A stretch of 64,000 nucleotides of DNA, from assembly GCF_002261265.1 (NCBI RefSeq), contig NZ_NEVK01000008.1, positions 620,001 through 684,000 of the forward strand, read 5' to 3'. Below, piece after piece: positions 43,409-52,370 of this stretch. The stretch is from Bordetella genomosp. 7 (GTDB lineage: Bacteria > Pseudomonadota > Gammaproteobacteria > Burkholderiales > Burkholderiaceae_B). Each line of letters starts with the position of its first letter. The first letter of the stretch is position 1. Position numbers and translations under genes: made by a program. Under the pieces are notes generated by a model. That model worked only from the letters and a program-made list of their open reading frames with translations, searched no databases and was not told the origin of the DNA.

Positions 43409-44209
43409 CTATTCGTGAAACGGATACGGCCCCGGATAGGCGCCGATATAGGCGTGATGCGTCACGAGCGCACCGTCACGCCATTGGTGCAGGTGGTAGC
43501 CCGGCGGTTCCATGATGAAGTCTCCCGTTCCGTGGGGGCGCAGGTCCAGGTTGATCTGGTGCGCGGGACCGGGGCAGGTAGACGCGATGGTGCCGCCGAA
43601 GCGGCGGAAAATGGTGCGGTGCAAATGCCCGCACAGGATGCGTTCGACATTGGGATGTTCCGCCACGATGCGCTCGAGCTCGCCTGCGCCCTCGAGCAGC
43701 CCGATGGCGTCCATATAGGCGATACCGGTGGCAAAGGGGGGGTGATGCATGGCGATAAGCGTGGGGCGTCCGGGTTGTTCGGCCAGCCGATCACGCAGCC
43801 ATCCCAGGCGTTGTTCACACAGGGTGCCATGGCCGCTGCGCGGCACGACGGTATCGAGCATCAGCAGGCGCAAGGGGTAGTCTTCCACCGCATACTGCAA
43901 GTACCCCTGCGCCGAGCGCAGATACGCGTGCTGCGTGAACGCGTCGGCCATGGCTTGGCGGTCGTCGTGATTGCCGGGCATCAGAAAGTACGGCAGCCGC
44001 AGCGCGTCGAGCATGCGTTTCAGGTGGGCGTATTCCTGCGGCTTGCCGAAGTCGGTCAGGTCGCCGCTGATGATCACCAGATCCGGAGCAGGATCCAGCC
44101 GGTTCAGCGTGTCGATGGCGGGCGGCAGGAATCTGTCGGTTTCGACGACGTTGTACGCCTTCTGGCCGGGCATGCGGATGTGCAGGTCGCTGATCTGTGC
44201 AATAAGCAT
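43409..44209 (-). CDS. Metallophosphoesterase, GpdQ-like glycerophosphodiesterase
   Basis: This 266-residue calcineurin-like phosphoesterase has all metal-site motifs in order: AQISDLHIR, ISGDLTDFG, PGNHDD, MHHPPFATGIAYMD and CGHLHRTIF. The MHHPP…MD segment and the N-terminus MLIAQISDLHIR closely resemble GpdQ, which hydrolyses glycerophosphodiesters to glycerol 3-phosphate. Related CpdA enzymes act on cAMP. The ugp-like importer downstream favours the GpdQ role. The start at 44209 is 10 bases after the LacI stop; the longer frame to 44323 is antisense. Confidence 0.88.
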   Translation of the reverse strand: MLIAQISDLHIRMPGQKAYNVVETDRFLPPAIDTLNRLDPAPDLVIISGDLTDFGKPQEYAHLKRMLDALRLPYFLMPGNHDDRQAMADAFTQHAYLRSAQGYLQYAVEDYPLRLLMLDTVVPRSGHGTLCEQRLGWLRDRLAEQPGRPTLIAMHHPPFATGIAYMDAIGLLEGAGELERIVAEHPNVERILCGHLHRTIFRRFGGTIASTCPGPAHQINLDLRPHGTGDFIMEPPGYHLHQWRDGALVTHHAYIGAYPGPYPFHE

Positions 44210-44219
44210 GATGGGTAAC

Positions 44220-45260
44220 TCAAGCTGTTGAGGTGCGCGCGCGCGGCCGGGCTGCGGCGCTGCTTGCGGTGCCGCCCCCCACGATGCGATGCGGCAGGCG
44301 TACGGAAGGAGGCTGCTGGCCATTCAGGCGCGCCAGCAGCAGCGCGCACGCCGTGGCGCCGATTTCGCGGCTGGGCTGTTCCACGGTGCTGAGCGCCGGC
44401 ACCATCATCGCGCCGATTTTCACACCGTCGAATCCGCATACGGCGACGTCGCCCGGCACGTGTACGCCCAGCGTCGCCAGTTGCGCAATGACCGATGCGG
44501 CCAGCAGGTCGTTGGAACAGAACAGCGCCGTGGGCGCATTGCGCCGCCCCAGCAATTGGCGTAGAGCCGGCGCGCCGGCTTCGGTGTGGGCTTGGACTTC
44601 CAGGTGCGCCAATGCCGGCAGCCCCAACGCCCGGGCGCTGGCGCGCGCGCCCAGCAGCCGGCGATGCGCGCGGTCGGACGCGGCCAGCGGCCCGCTGACA
44701 AAGGCGATGTGCCGGTGCCCCAGCGTGGCCAGGTGAGCCACCATTTCGTGGGCAGCGGCGCGATTGTCCACCGACACGAAGGGGTGTGAACGCGATTCGT
44801 TGTAAGCCAGCACATGCGGCATGCCCGCCTGGTCCAGCGCGCGCAGCGTGGCATTGCGGGCGGCGTTGCCCACGGTGAGGATCAGGCCGTCGATTTGGTG
44901 GTCGATCAGCGCCTGTACCGAAGCGGATTCCACCGATGGGTCGTAGCCTGTGATGCTCATCATCACGCTGTACCCGGCCGCGCGCGCATGCTGCTCTGCG
45001 CCTTCGAAGCAATCGGCAAAAACGGGGTTGGTCAGTGTGGGAAGCAACAGACCTATTGTGCGCGTGCGCCCCGCGCGCAGGCTGCGGCCCACGCGGTTGG
45101 GCCGGAACCCGCTGCGCTGCGCAACCGCCGCAATGCGCGCCCGCGTTTCGGCGCGCAACAGCTCGGGCTGGTTGAACGCGCGCGAGACGGTCGCCGGCGA
45201 TACGCCCGCCTTGCGGGCGATTTCGAGTATCGAGGGGCGTCGGGAGGGCTGACCGGGCAC
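44220..45260 (-). CDS. LacI family transcriptional regulator
   Basis: This 346-residue repressor-type protein has the LacI helix-turn-helix SILEIARKAGVSPATVSRAFNQPE and the periplasmic-binding-protein-like effector domain (TIGLLLPTLTNPVFADCFEGAEQHARAAGY … DGLILTVGNA … DVAVCGFDGV). The start codon is GTG at 45260. It is the first gene of the GpdQ/ugp-like unit and probably represses it until the imported phosphodiester or a product binds. Operators were not found by eye in the 127 bases upstream. Confidence 0.9.
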   Translation of the reverse strand: MPGQPSRRPSILEIARKAGVSPATVSRAFNQPELLRAETRARIAAVAQRSGFRPNRVGRSLRAGRTRTIGLLLPTLTNPVFADCFEGAEQHARAAGYSVMMSITGYDPSVESASVQALIDHQIDGLILTVGNAARNATLRALDQAGMPHVLAYNESRSHPFVSVDNRAAAHEMVAHLATLGHRHIAFVSGPLAASDRAHRRLLGARASARALGLPALAHLEVQAHTEAGAPALRQLLGRRNAPTALFCSNDLLAASVIAQLATLGVHVPGDVAVCGFDGVKIGAMMVPALSTVEQPSREIGATACALLLARLNGQQPPSVRLPHRIVGGGTASSAAARPRARTSTA

Positions 45261-45387
45261 GGCGGGGCTCAGGCTGTAAACGATTTCATTCTATGGGCAG
45301 CATATGACAGCCGCGTGACGCGATAAGGTATCGCGAATTCGCAGGCGCGCCAATGGGGGGTAGCGCGCATGCGCCACCACCACCCGT

Positions 45388-47655
45388 TTACAGTGACGCC
45401 AGGAAGGCCAGCAGCTCGTTGAGGTCGGCGGGCTTGGTGAAGTGCCGGTCGAACCCGGCCTGTTCGCTGCGCGCAATATCCGACATTGCGCCATACCCGC
45501 TCATGGCGACGATTTTCAGGGGGCTCGCCCAGGGCTCTGACCGCAGCCTGGCGCACACGGTGTAGCCATCGAGCTTGGGCATGCCGATGTCCAGGATGGC
45601 AACGTCGGGTCTAAGCCTCCTGGCTTCCGACAGCGCTTGCTCGCCATCGGCGGCGAGGGCGACGCGATGGCCGTCCAGCTCCAGAATGGCGGCAAGGGTC
45701 TGGGCGGCATCGACGTTGTCATCAGCGAGCAGCACGTTCAATCCGCGCCTGGCTGCGGTATCGTCGTCGGCGCGGCTGCTGCTGGCGGGCGCGTCGTGCG
45801 CGGCCTGCGGCAATGGCAGGCGTACCTGGAACTCCGAGCCGCGCCCCAGGCCTGCGCTGCACGCCTGCACGGTGCCGTCGTGCAGCGCCACCAGGCGTTG
45901 CACCAGGAACAGGCCGATGCCCAGCCCGCCCTGCGAGCGTTCGAGCGAGCGTTCGGTCTGGTAGAAAAGCCTGAACAGCTTGCCGAGATTCTGCGGTTCG
46001 ATGCCAATGCCCTCGTCGCGCACGCGCACCGTAACGTAGCCATCGGGCTCGGTCGCGGCGTCGATCCAGATGGTACTGCCGGGTTCCGAATACTTGGAGC
46101 TATTGACAAGCAGGTTGGCAAACACCTGCGCCATGCGTACTTTGTCGACGGTCAGCTGCACGGGGCTGGCGGGCAGGTTCAGCGTCACCCGCTGCAACTT
46201 GGCGTTGATCTGCGGGGCGCTGGTTTCCATGGCATGCTGCAACACCGTGCACAGCGTGGTGGGTTCCTTCTTGAGCCCGATCATGCCGTTGCCGATCCGG
46301 CCCACATCGAGCAGATCGTCGATCAGGCGCGAGAAATGATCGATCTGGCGCACGATAACGGCGCTGGGTTCGCGCAGCGTCGCGTCGTCTTCCGACTTGC
46401 GCTTGAGCAGTTCGGCGATGTTGCGTATGGGCGCGAGGGGGTTGCGCAGCTCGTGGGCCAACTGCGCAAGGAACTGGTCCTTCTGGCGGTCGGCTTCTTT
46501 CAAGTCTTGTTCGGCCAAGCGCTGGTCCACCAGGTCGGCCGCTTGCCGCGCCAGCAGGTCAAGGTGGCGCAGGTCGCGTTCGCAAGGCTGGTGCGGCGCG
46601 CGCCAGTGCGTCGATATCATGCCCAGCACCCGGCCGCGGCGCGATATCAGGGGCGTGGTCTGCACGGCCAGTATGCCCAGGCTCAGGGAAGTGGCCAGGT
46701 CGCCGCTGCGCTCCATGAACTGGCAGACGCGGACATCGCTGACAAACACCCGCGCGCGGGTGCGCAAGGCTTCGCCGCAGGTGCTGTGCGATTGCAGCGT
46801 GACCCATTCCCAGAACGCCTCGGCCTCGGGAGAAAACCCCTTGTGGGCGACCAGGTGCAGCTCGCCGCTGTCGCCGCGCTCGGCGTGCAGAATCTGCATG
46901 CTGGCGAAGTCGGCTTCCATGATGTCGGCCGCGGTATCGGCGATTTCGCTGTACAGGCTATCGTCGTGGCCCGAGGCCAGCAGGCGCATGCTGATCTGCT
47001 GCAGGCGGCGCGTATCGGCCAGCTCCTGCTCCAGTTCGACGCGCGCGCGCTGCATCTCGACCGTGGCGCGCGCGTTGGCCACGGCAATGCCGGCCAGCCT
47101 GGCTCCGAAGTCGGCAAGCGCCAGCAGATGCGCCCAATTGCGTTCGACCCGGGACAACCCCATGAAGAATGAACCCACCGCCCTGCCTTCGATATCGACG
47201 ATGGGCGTGGACAGGCATGCGCCCAGGCCGGCGGCCAGGCAGGCGGCGCGCCATTGGGGCGACCACTGGTCGTCGTGCGCGATATCGGTGCAATAGACGC
47301 GTGCGCCTTGCCGCATGGCGGCGGCGCAGGTGGTGGCATCGTCGGCGTCCGCCGCCCGCGGCCGACGCATGTGTTCGATGAAAGACGCGGGCAGATGGGC
47401 CGCGTACGCTTCGGCCGGGCCTCCCGCAGGGGCGGTGACCACTACTGCGGCGCGCACGTCGGGGTCCAGCTCGGTGGCCGTGGCGGTCAGGGCCAGCAAC
47501 GCATCCTGCAAAGGCGCGCCCGTTGCGACCAGTTCGAGCAGGCGGCCCTGATGTACCGCCAGCGCCGCCGGTGGCAACGCGGACGCGGCGCCGGTCTCGG
47601 GCACTTCGGGCTGGGAAGGCGCGACGCCGACATTTGATAGGGGTGACTTGTACAT
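45388..47655 (-). CDS. Hybrid sensor histidine kinase / response regulator with GAF domains
   Basis: This 755-residue soluble hybrid kinase has two GAF-like sensor domains at about 20-175 and 205-365. The HisKA domain has the phospho-accepting His in FLAQLAHELRNPLAP, and the ATPase domain has the N-box VNSSKYSEPG, DEGIGIE and GLGIGL. A C-terminal receiver domain has DDN near its start and the phospho-acceptor Asp in VAILDIGMPKLDGY, with the conserved Lys in FTKPAD. No membrane segments or DNA-binding output are visible, so the partner is elsewhere. The start MYKSPLSNVG at 47655 is preferred; 47709 adds 18 residues. Confidence 0.9.
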   Translation of the reverse strand: MYKSPLSNVGVAPSQPEVPETGAASALPPAALAVHQGRLLELVATGAPLQDALLALTATATELDPDVRAAVVVTAPAGGPAEAYAAHLPASFIEHMRRPRAADADDATTCAAAMRQGARVYCTDIAHDDQWSPQWRAACLAAGLGACLSTPIVDIEGRAVGSFFMGLSRVERNWAHLLALADFGARLAGIAVANARATVEMQRARVELEQELADTRRLQQISMRLLASGHDDSLYSEIADTAADIMEADFASMQILHAERGDSGELHLVAHKGFSPEAEAFWEWVTLQSHSTCGEALRTRARVFVSDVRVCQFMERSGDLATSLSLGILAVQTTPLISRRGRVLGMISTHWRAPHQPCERDLRHLDLLARQAADLVDQRLAEQDLKEADRQKDQFLAQLAHELRNPLAPIRNIAELLKRKSEDDATLREPSAVIVRQIDHFSRLIDDLLDVGRIGNGMIGLKKEPTTLCTVLQHAMETSAPQINAKLQRVTLNLPASPVQLTVDKVRMAQVFANLLVNSSKYSEPGSTIWIDAATEPDGYVTVRVRDEGIGIEPQNLGKLFRLFYQTERSLERSQGGLGIGLFLVQRLVALHDGTVQACSAGLGRGSEFQVRLPLPQAAHDAPASSSRADDDTAARRGLNVLLADDNVDAAQTLAAILELDGHRVALAADGEQALSEARRLRPDVAILDIGMPKLDGYTVCARLRSEPWASPLKIVAMSGYGAMSDIARSEQAGFDRHFTKPADLNELLAFLASL

Positions 47656-47734
47656 CGATAAGGTATCCCTGCGGTGCAATTGCACGTCTGTCGGGGTCGG
47701 AGCCAGCAATCGGCGTGCCGGGGCAAGTATGGCG

Positions 47735-47764
47735 CAAAAAAATGCCCGCCGTACAGGCGGGCAT
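47735..47764 (-). terminator. Rho-independent terminator of leuA
   Basis: On the minus strand a nine-bp stem (ATGCCCGCC and GGCGGGCAT) with a five-base loop is followed by seven T. It lies 26 bases past the leuA stop and separates leuA from the histidine kinase. Confidence 0.88.
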
Positions 47765-47789
47765 TTCGTCGGGGGCGGCGTTATGCGGC

Positions 47790-49499
47790 TTACGCGGCCT
47801 GGACAGCGTCGGTTTCGGCTGCCACGGCGACCCCATTGGCCAGGTGTCGGTTTACCGCGCTGAGCACGGCCTTGAAAGACGCGGTGACGATATCGCGGTC
47901 GATGCCGACGCCAAAGCCGGTGGGCGAATCGCCCAGGCGCACTTCAACGTAGCTGGCAGCGCGCGTGTCGGTGCCGGTGCCGATGGCGTGCTCATGGTAG
48001 TCCATGATGCGCACAGGCAGGTGCAGCGCCGCGACGAAGGCAGAGATCGCGCCGTCGCCGGTGCCGGTGAAGACGCGGCGCTCGCCATTGCATTCCAGCT
48101 CGACCTGGATGCTGAATTGCTTGCCCTCTCCGGCGCCCGGGTCGCCGTCGATGCGGTGGCGCACCAGTTTCCAGGGCGTGTGCTGCTCCAGGTATTCGCG
48201 GCTGAAAATCGAGTGCACGTCATCGGCGGTGACTTCGCGGCCGGTTTCGTCGGTAACGCGCTGGATGGCGCGGCTGAACTCAATCTGCAGGCGGCGCGGC
48301 AGAACCAGCCCGTGTTCTTGTTCGAGCAGGTACGACACGCCGCCCTTGCCCGACTGGCTGTTGACGCGGATGACGGCGTCATAGCTGCGGCCCAGGTCGG
48401 CCGGGTCGATCGGCAGGTAGGGAACTTCCCAGACGGCATCGGGCTGCTGCTGGGCAAAGCCCTTTTTGATGGCGTCCTGGTGCGAGCCCGAAAACGCGGT
48501 AAACACCAGATCGCCGGCGTACGGGTGGCGCGGATGTACGGGAAGCTGGTTGCAGTATTCGGCGCAGCGACGCACTTCGTCGATATCGGAAAAATCCAGC
48601 CCGGGGTGCACGCCATGCGTGTACAGGTTCAGCGCCAGCGTCACCAGATCGACGTTGCCGGTGCGTTCGCCGCTGCCGAAGAGGCAGCCCTCGATGCGGT
48701 CGGCGCCGGCCATCACCGCGAATTCGGCGGCGGCCACGGCGGTGCCGCGGTCATTGTGGGGGTGCACGCTCAGGACGATGCTGTCGCGGCGGGCAAGGTT
48801 CCTGTGCATCCATTCGATCTGGTCGGCGTACAGGTTGGGCGTGGTGGCTTCCACGGTGGCCGGCAGGTTCAGCACCATTTTGCGGTCCGGCGTGGGCTGC
48901 CACTCGTCGGCCACGGCGTTGGACACGTCGAGCGCGAATTCGGGTTCGGTCGTGCTGAATACTTCGGGCGAATACTGGTAGCGCCATTGCGTTTCGGGGT
49001 GCTTGGCCATGTACTGCTTGACCAGCCGCGTGCCCGTGACCGCGATCTGCTTGATCTCTTCTTTGCTCATGTTGAAGACGATCTTGCGAAACGCCGGCGC
49101 GCAGGCGTTGTACAGGTGCACCATTGCCTGCTTGGCGCCCGCTGCCGACTCCACGGTGCGGCTGATGAGATCTTCGCGCGATTGGGTCAGCACAATGATG
49201 GTGACGTCATCGGGAATGCGCTTTTCGTCGACCAGCTTGCGCACGAAGTCGAAGTCGGTCTGCGACGCCGAGGGAAAGCCGACCTCGATTTCCTTGAACC
49301 CGATCTTTACCAGCTGCTCGAAAAAGCGCAGCTTGCGCTCGACGCTCATGGGCTCGATCAGCGCCTGGTTGCCGTCGCGCAGGTCGGTGCTCATCCAGAT
49401 GGGCGGCTGCGTAATGCGGCGGCTGGGCCAGGTGCGTTCGGAGAAGTCGCGGGCGAAGGGCGCGAAAGGTACGTATTTGGTAGCGGGGTTGGCAAGCAT
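47790..49499 (-). CDS. leuA: 2-isopropylmalate synthase (long form)
   Basis: This 569-residue enzyme condenses acetyl-CoA with 2-ketoisovalerate in leucine synthesis. The catalytic TIM barrel has [16 protein letters not shown] (metal Asp), [41 protein letters not shown] in segments, and the metal-binding His pair in HPHNDRG. A linker and a C-terminal allosteric LeuA-dimer domain ([28 protein letters not shown] … [21 protein letters not shown]) allow leucine feedback. The length matches the class-II form. AAGGTG lies seven bases before the ATG. It has its own terminator and a 377-base upstream gap. Confidence 0.95.
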   Translation of the reverse strand: MLANPATKYVPFAPFARDFSERTWPSRRITQPPIWMSTDLRDGNQALIEPMSVERKLRFFEQLVKIGFKEIEVGFPSASQTDFDFVRKLVDEKRIPDDVTIIVLTQSREDLISRTVESAAGAKQAMVHLYNACAPAFRKIVFNMSKEEIKQIAVTGTRLVKQYMAKHPETQWRYQYSPEVFSTTEPEFALDVSNAVADEWQPTPDRKMVLNLPATVEATTPNLYADQIEWMHRNLARRDSIVLSVHPHNDRGTAVAAAEFAVMAGADRIEGCLFGSGERTGNVDLVTLALNLYTHGVHPGLDFSDIDEVRRCAEYCNQLPVHPRHPYAGDLVFTAFSGSHQDAIKKGFAQQQPDAVWEVPYLPIDPADLGRSYDAVIRVNSQSGKGGVSYLLEQEHGLVLPRRLQIEFSRAIQRVTDETGREVTADDVHSIFSREYLEQHTPWKLVRHRIDGDPGAGEGKQFSIQVELECNGERRVFTGTGDGAISAFVAALHLPVRIMDYHEHAIGTGTDTRAASYVEVRLGDSPTGFGVGIDRDIVTASFKAVLSAVNRHLANGVAVAAETDAVQAA

Positions 49500-49876
49500 C
49501 AGTACACCTTGATCAAGAGTCCCGTGGTGGCGGGAAGAATTCCGGTTGCGGTTCCGGGGAACCCTGTTCTACAGGCCGGGATGATGGTCCGGGGACATCG
49601 GCGGCCATGGATGGGCCAGCCGGGGTCGTGCAATGAACAGGGATCAGGCTTGTGGCGAGCGTGGCTGCCGAGCTACCACAGGGCGCTAGGCCCGGCAACC
49701 GATCGGTAGGTATAGCGATAGCGCAATGAGGGAAATTCGCGCGCGCAGGCCGGCGCCCGGAGCGCTGATGCGTCCGGAGGCAGTCACGAGGGGGATTCGG
49801 AATTCGGCCATAAGCCGTAAGTCAAACACATTTCGTCAGTAAGCGCAATGGGCTCGTGGAAAACCGCCCGCCGTGC
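49500..49876. other. 377-base intergenic region upstream of leuA
   Basis: No convincing gene is visible. It should hold the leuA promoter and 5' leader; the leuA ribosome-binding site AAGGTG is at its left end. I looked for a leucine-codon-rich leader peptide with attenuator hairpins and saw none that convinces. Short open frames here lack family similarity. Confidence 0.5.
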
Positions 49877-50548
49877 CTACAGGTTGGGTTCGACGCGTTC
49901 GCTCGCCAGGCGGGGCCCGGCCGGCGCACCGGCAGGCGCCGCCGTGCCGGGCACCGACGTGCCACGCACCGCCGTGCCGGGCGCCGTCGTGCCGGGCGCC
50001 GTCGCGCCGGGCACCCGGGCCGCGCGGCCATCCAGGATGTCGCCCTGCTGGCGCACCAGTTCGAGTTTGTCGATGCGGCTGTGGCGCAATTCGGCGTGCG
50101 CCAGGCGCAGGTCGCCCAACGTAAAGGGTTCGTCGCGGCTGCCCCAAACCCAGCGCAGTACGGCAACAGAATCGTCGGACAACTGGCCGGTGAGCGTGGC
50201 CAGCTCGTCGGCCGGAACCGGGCGTGCGCGCGCGGCGGCCACGTCGGCGGCGAGCCACCCGCGGGCAATGAAGAATATGATCAGCGTCCAGATGACCACC
50301 ACGCCCCACCAGAAGTAGGGGTTGATGCGCGCCAGGAACCCCGCGGTCTGCTGGCCCAGGGCCTGCAGGTTGTCAAACGACAGCCCCCGGCCGAAGTCCA
50401 GCAGCCAGGAGGCAACCAGTAGCCATATGATGGCGGCGATGCCCAGCACCAGCGCGCGCACCAGCAGCCGCGGCAGCGCCAGTCTCATGAGGGTCTGGCC
50501 AATCAGGCGGCAATCTTGCCGGACGCGTTCGGGCGAGGTGCGATTCAT
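49877..50548 (-). CDS. Membrane protein of unknown function with an elastin-like repeat tail
   Basis: This 223-residue protein (start 50548; MRLALPRLL at 50488 is an alternative) has two strong membrane segments, LVRALVLGIAAIIWLLVASWLL and PYFWWGVVVIWTLIIFFIARGW. A charged domain of about 80 residues follows (LATLTGQLSDDSVAVLRWVWGSRDEPFTLGDLRLAHAEL). Near the C-terminus the protein becomes a pentapeptide-type repeat, PGTxA with variants (VPGAT, APGTT, APGTA, VRGTS, VPGTA), encoded by 15-bp tandem copies. I do not recognise a named family. It is divergent from rpoN with 19 bases between the start codons. Confidence 0.7.
   Translation of the reverse strand: MNRTSPERVRQDCRLIGQTLMRLALPRLLVRALVLGIAAIIWLLVASWLLDFGRGLSFDNLQALGQQTAGFLARINPYFWWGVVVIWTLIIFFIARGWLAADVAAARARPVPADELATLTGQLSDDSVAVLRWVWGSRDEPFTLGDLRLAHAELRHSRIDKLELVRQQGDILDGRAARVPGATAPGTTAPGTAVRGTSVPGTAAPAGAPAGPRLASERVEPNL
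49942..50017. repeat. 15-bp minisatellite encoding PGT-type pentapeptides
   Basis: About five degenerate copies of a 15-bp unit (GCCGTGCCGGGCACC-like) lie in the 3' part of the membrane-protein gene. Each copy encodes one pentapeptide, so copy-number change would keep the reading frame. Confidence 0.75.
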
Positions 50549-50567
50549 CATGCAAAATATTGTACCT

Positions 50568-51983
50568 ATGACCAGGCCAGCGCTAGAACTACGTACAGGG
50601 CAACACCTGACCCTGACTCCGCAACTGCAGCAATCGATCCGGTTGCTGCAGCTTTCGACGCTGGATCTGCAGGCCGAGATCGCCGAGGCGCTGGCCGAGA
50701 ACCCCATGCTGGAGCGCGCCGATGAACCGGCCGAGTCCGAGGCGGCATCCGACCGCGAAGAAACGGTGGCGGACGAGCCTTGGAACGAGGCAGAGCCGCG
50801 GTCGGACGAAATGCCGGGGTCGGGAGGCGTTTATCCCGACGACCGCCCGGACGGATTCGACTCGGCGCGCAACGACACGTTGCGAGAGCATTTGCTGGCC
50901 CAGTTGGGGCTGACGCACGCCGGCCCGCGTGACGCGGCGCTGGTGGCCCTGCTGATCGACGAGCTCGACGAAAATGGCCACCTGGCCTCGCCTCTTGAAG
51001 AAATCCTGGGATGGCTGCCTGCGCAAGCCGAGGTCGACCTGGATGAAATGCGCGCGGCCTTGAGTCTGCTGCAGTCGTTCGACCCCGTGGGGGTTGGCGC
51101 GCGCGATGTGGCCGAATGCCTGGTGCTGCAGCTGCGCAACCCGGACCTGACGCGCCTGCCCGAAGCCGCCGATCCGGCGGTACTGGCGTGCGCGCGGCGC
51201 CTGTGCGCCGACCACCTGCCCCTGCTGGCGGCGGGCAACGTGGCGCGGCTGCGCGATGCCCTGCTGTGCGACGAGGCCACCACTCGCGCGGCCCATGCGC
51301 TGATCCGCCGGCTGGACCCCCGCCCGGGCCGCGCATGGTCGGTTCCCGCCGCCGATTACGCCGTGCCCGACGTCATCGTGCGCCGAACGCGCCAGGGCTG
51401 GCAGGCCGTGCTCAACGGCGCGGCTGTGCCGCGCCTGCAGGTCAATGGCCTGTATGCCCAGTTGCTGGGCAACCAGCGCGAATCCAGTCACGCCGGCCTG
51501 CATGCGCAACTGCAACAGGCGCGCTGGATGATACGCAACGTGGAGCAGCGTTTCGACACCATCCTGCGGGTGTCGCAAGCCATCGTGGCGCATCAGTCGG
51601 CGTTTTTTTCGGAAGGCCCGTCGGCCATGCGGCCGCTTACCCTGAAAGACATCGCCGGCGAACTCGGGCTGCACGAATCGACCATATCGCGGGCCACCAC
51701 CCAGAAATACATGTTGACGCCGTTTGGCACGCTGGAGCTCAAGCGGTTTTTCGGCAGCGGCGTGGCCACCGATGGCGGCGACGTCGCCTCGGCCACGGCC
51801 GTGCAGTCCTTCATACGCAAGCTGGTGGCCGAAGAAGACCGCGCCAAGCCACTGTCCGACAACCAGATCATGCAGCGCCTGGCCGACCAGGGCATCGTGA
51901 TCGCGCGGCGCACCGTGGCGAAATACCGCGAAGCGCTGCGTATCGCCCCCGCCAGCCTGCGCAAAGTACACGCATCGCGCTAG
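50568..51983 (+). CDS. rpoN: RNA polymerase sigma-54 factor
   Basis: This 471-residue sigma factor recognises -24/-12 promoters and needs AAA+ activators. Region I begins TRPALELRTGQHLTLTPQLQQSIRLLQLSTLDLQ, an acidic region II follows (ERADEPAESEAASDREETVADEP), and region III has the core-binding part, the helix-turn-helix DIAGELGLHESTISRATTQKYM and the RpoN box ARRTVAKYREALRI. ATG 50568 gives the usual start; ATG 50550 is possible. The usual neighbours lptB and hpf are absent; the next genes are bfd and bfr. Confidence 0.95.
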   Translation: MTRPALELRTGQHLTLTPQLQQSIRLLQLSTLDLQAEIAEALAENPMLERADEPAESEAASDREETVADEPWNEAEPRSDEMPGSGGVYPDDRPDGFDSARNDTLREHLLAQLGLTHAGPRDAALVALLIDELDENGHLASPLEEILGWLPAQAEVDLDEMRAALSLLQSFDPVGVGARDVAECLVLQLRNPDLTRLPEAADPAVLACARRLCADHLPLLAAGNVARLRDALLCDEATTRAAHALIRRLDPRPGRAWSVPAADYAVPDVIVRRTRQGWQAVLNGAAVPRLQVNGLYAQLLGNQRESSHAGLHAQLQQARWMIRNVEQRFDTILRVSQAIVAHQSAFFSEGPSAMRPLTLKDIAGELGLHESTISRATTQKYMLTPFGTLELKRFFGSGVATDGGDVASATAVQSFIRKLVAEEDRAKPLSDNQIMQRLADQGIVIARRTVAKYREALRIAPASLRKVHASR

Positions 51984-52054
51984 GCGGCTTTCGCAATTTG
52001 TCCCTGTTTTTCAATTGCTTGCGCAGTCCGGGCGGGCGCCGGGCGCTTGCTTTG

Positions 52055-52084
52055 ATGAGAATAAAACACGATAATTGTTCTCAT
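52055..52084 (+). promoter_or_regulatory. Fur-like inverted repeat at the bfd start
   Basis: ATGAGAA (52055-52061) and TTCTCAT (52078-52084) are perfect inverted arms; the interior GATAATTG adds to a Fur-box resemblance. The right arm includes the first bases of the bfd start codon. Iron-dependent repression by Fur is inferred. Confidence 0.55.
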
Positions 52085-52370
52085 GTACATTTGCGTATGT
52101 AATGCCGTCACCGAACGCCAGGTCCGCGCCTCTGTGGACGCCGGCGCCATGACGCTATCTGACCTGCAGTTTGAACTTGGCGTGGCTACCTGCTGCGGCT
52201 GCTGCGCAGCCACGGCGCAGGAATACCTGCCGGGCGGCCGCTGCTCGAGCGTATGCAATGTACAGTCCGTGGCCGTGGCGTCCGCCCCGGTTACCGCCAG
52301 CGTGGCCATCGAAGAGCGCGGCGCGCCGGCCGCCAACACTATTCCCATTACCCTGGTCGCCGCAGCCTGA
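52083..52370 (+). CDS. bfd: Bacterioferritin-associated ferredoxin
   Basis: This 95-residue [2Fe-2S] protein donates electrons to bacterioferritin to release stored iron. The four family cysteines are Cys4 and Cys6 in YICVCN and Cys38 and Cys41 in CCGCC; Cys37 and Cys40 are additional. After about residue 60 an Ala/Val-rich tail extends beyond the usual Bfd length and has no recognisable domain. The bfr gene follows 391 bases later on the same strand. A Fur-like inverted repeat covers the start. Confidence 0.93.
   Translation: MYICVCNAVTERQVRASVDAGAMTLSDLQFELGVATCCGCCAATAQEYLPGGRCSSVCNVQSVAVASAPVTASVAIEERGAPAANTIPITLVAAA

Noticed and set aside
47523-49709. 728-residue plus-strand frame across leuA
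   Set aside because: Antisense to leuA and to its terminator; no conserved motif.
49500-49876. Leucine leader peptide and attenuator for leuA
   Set aside because: No leucine-codon run followed by alternative hairpins and a T-run could be identified.
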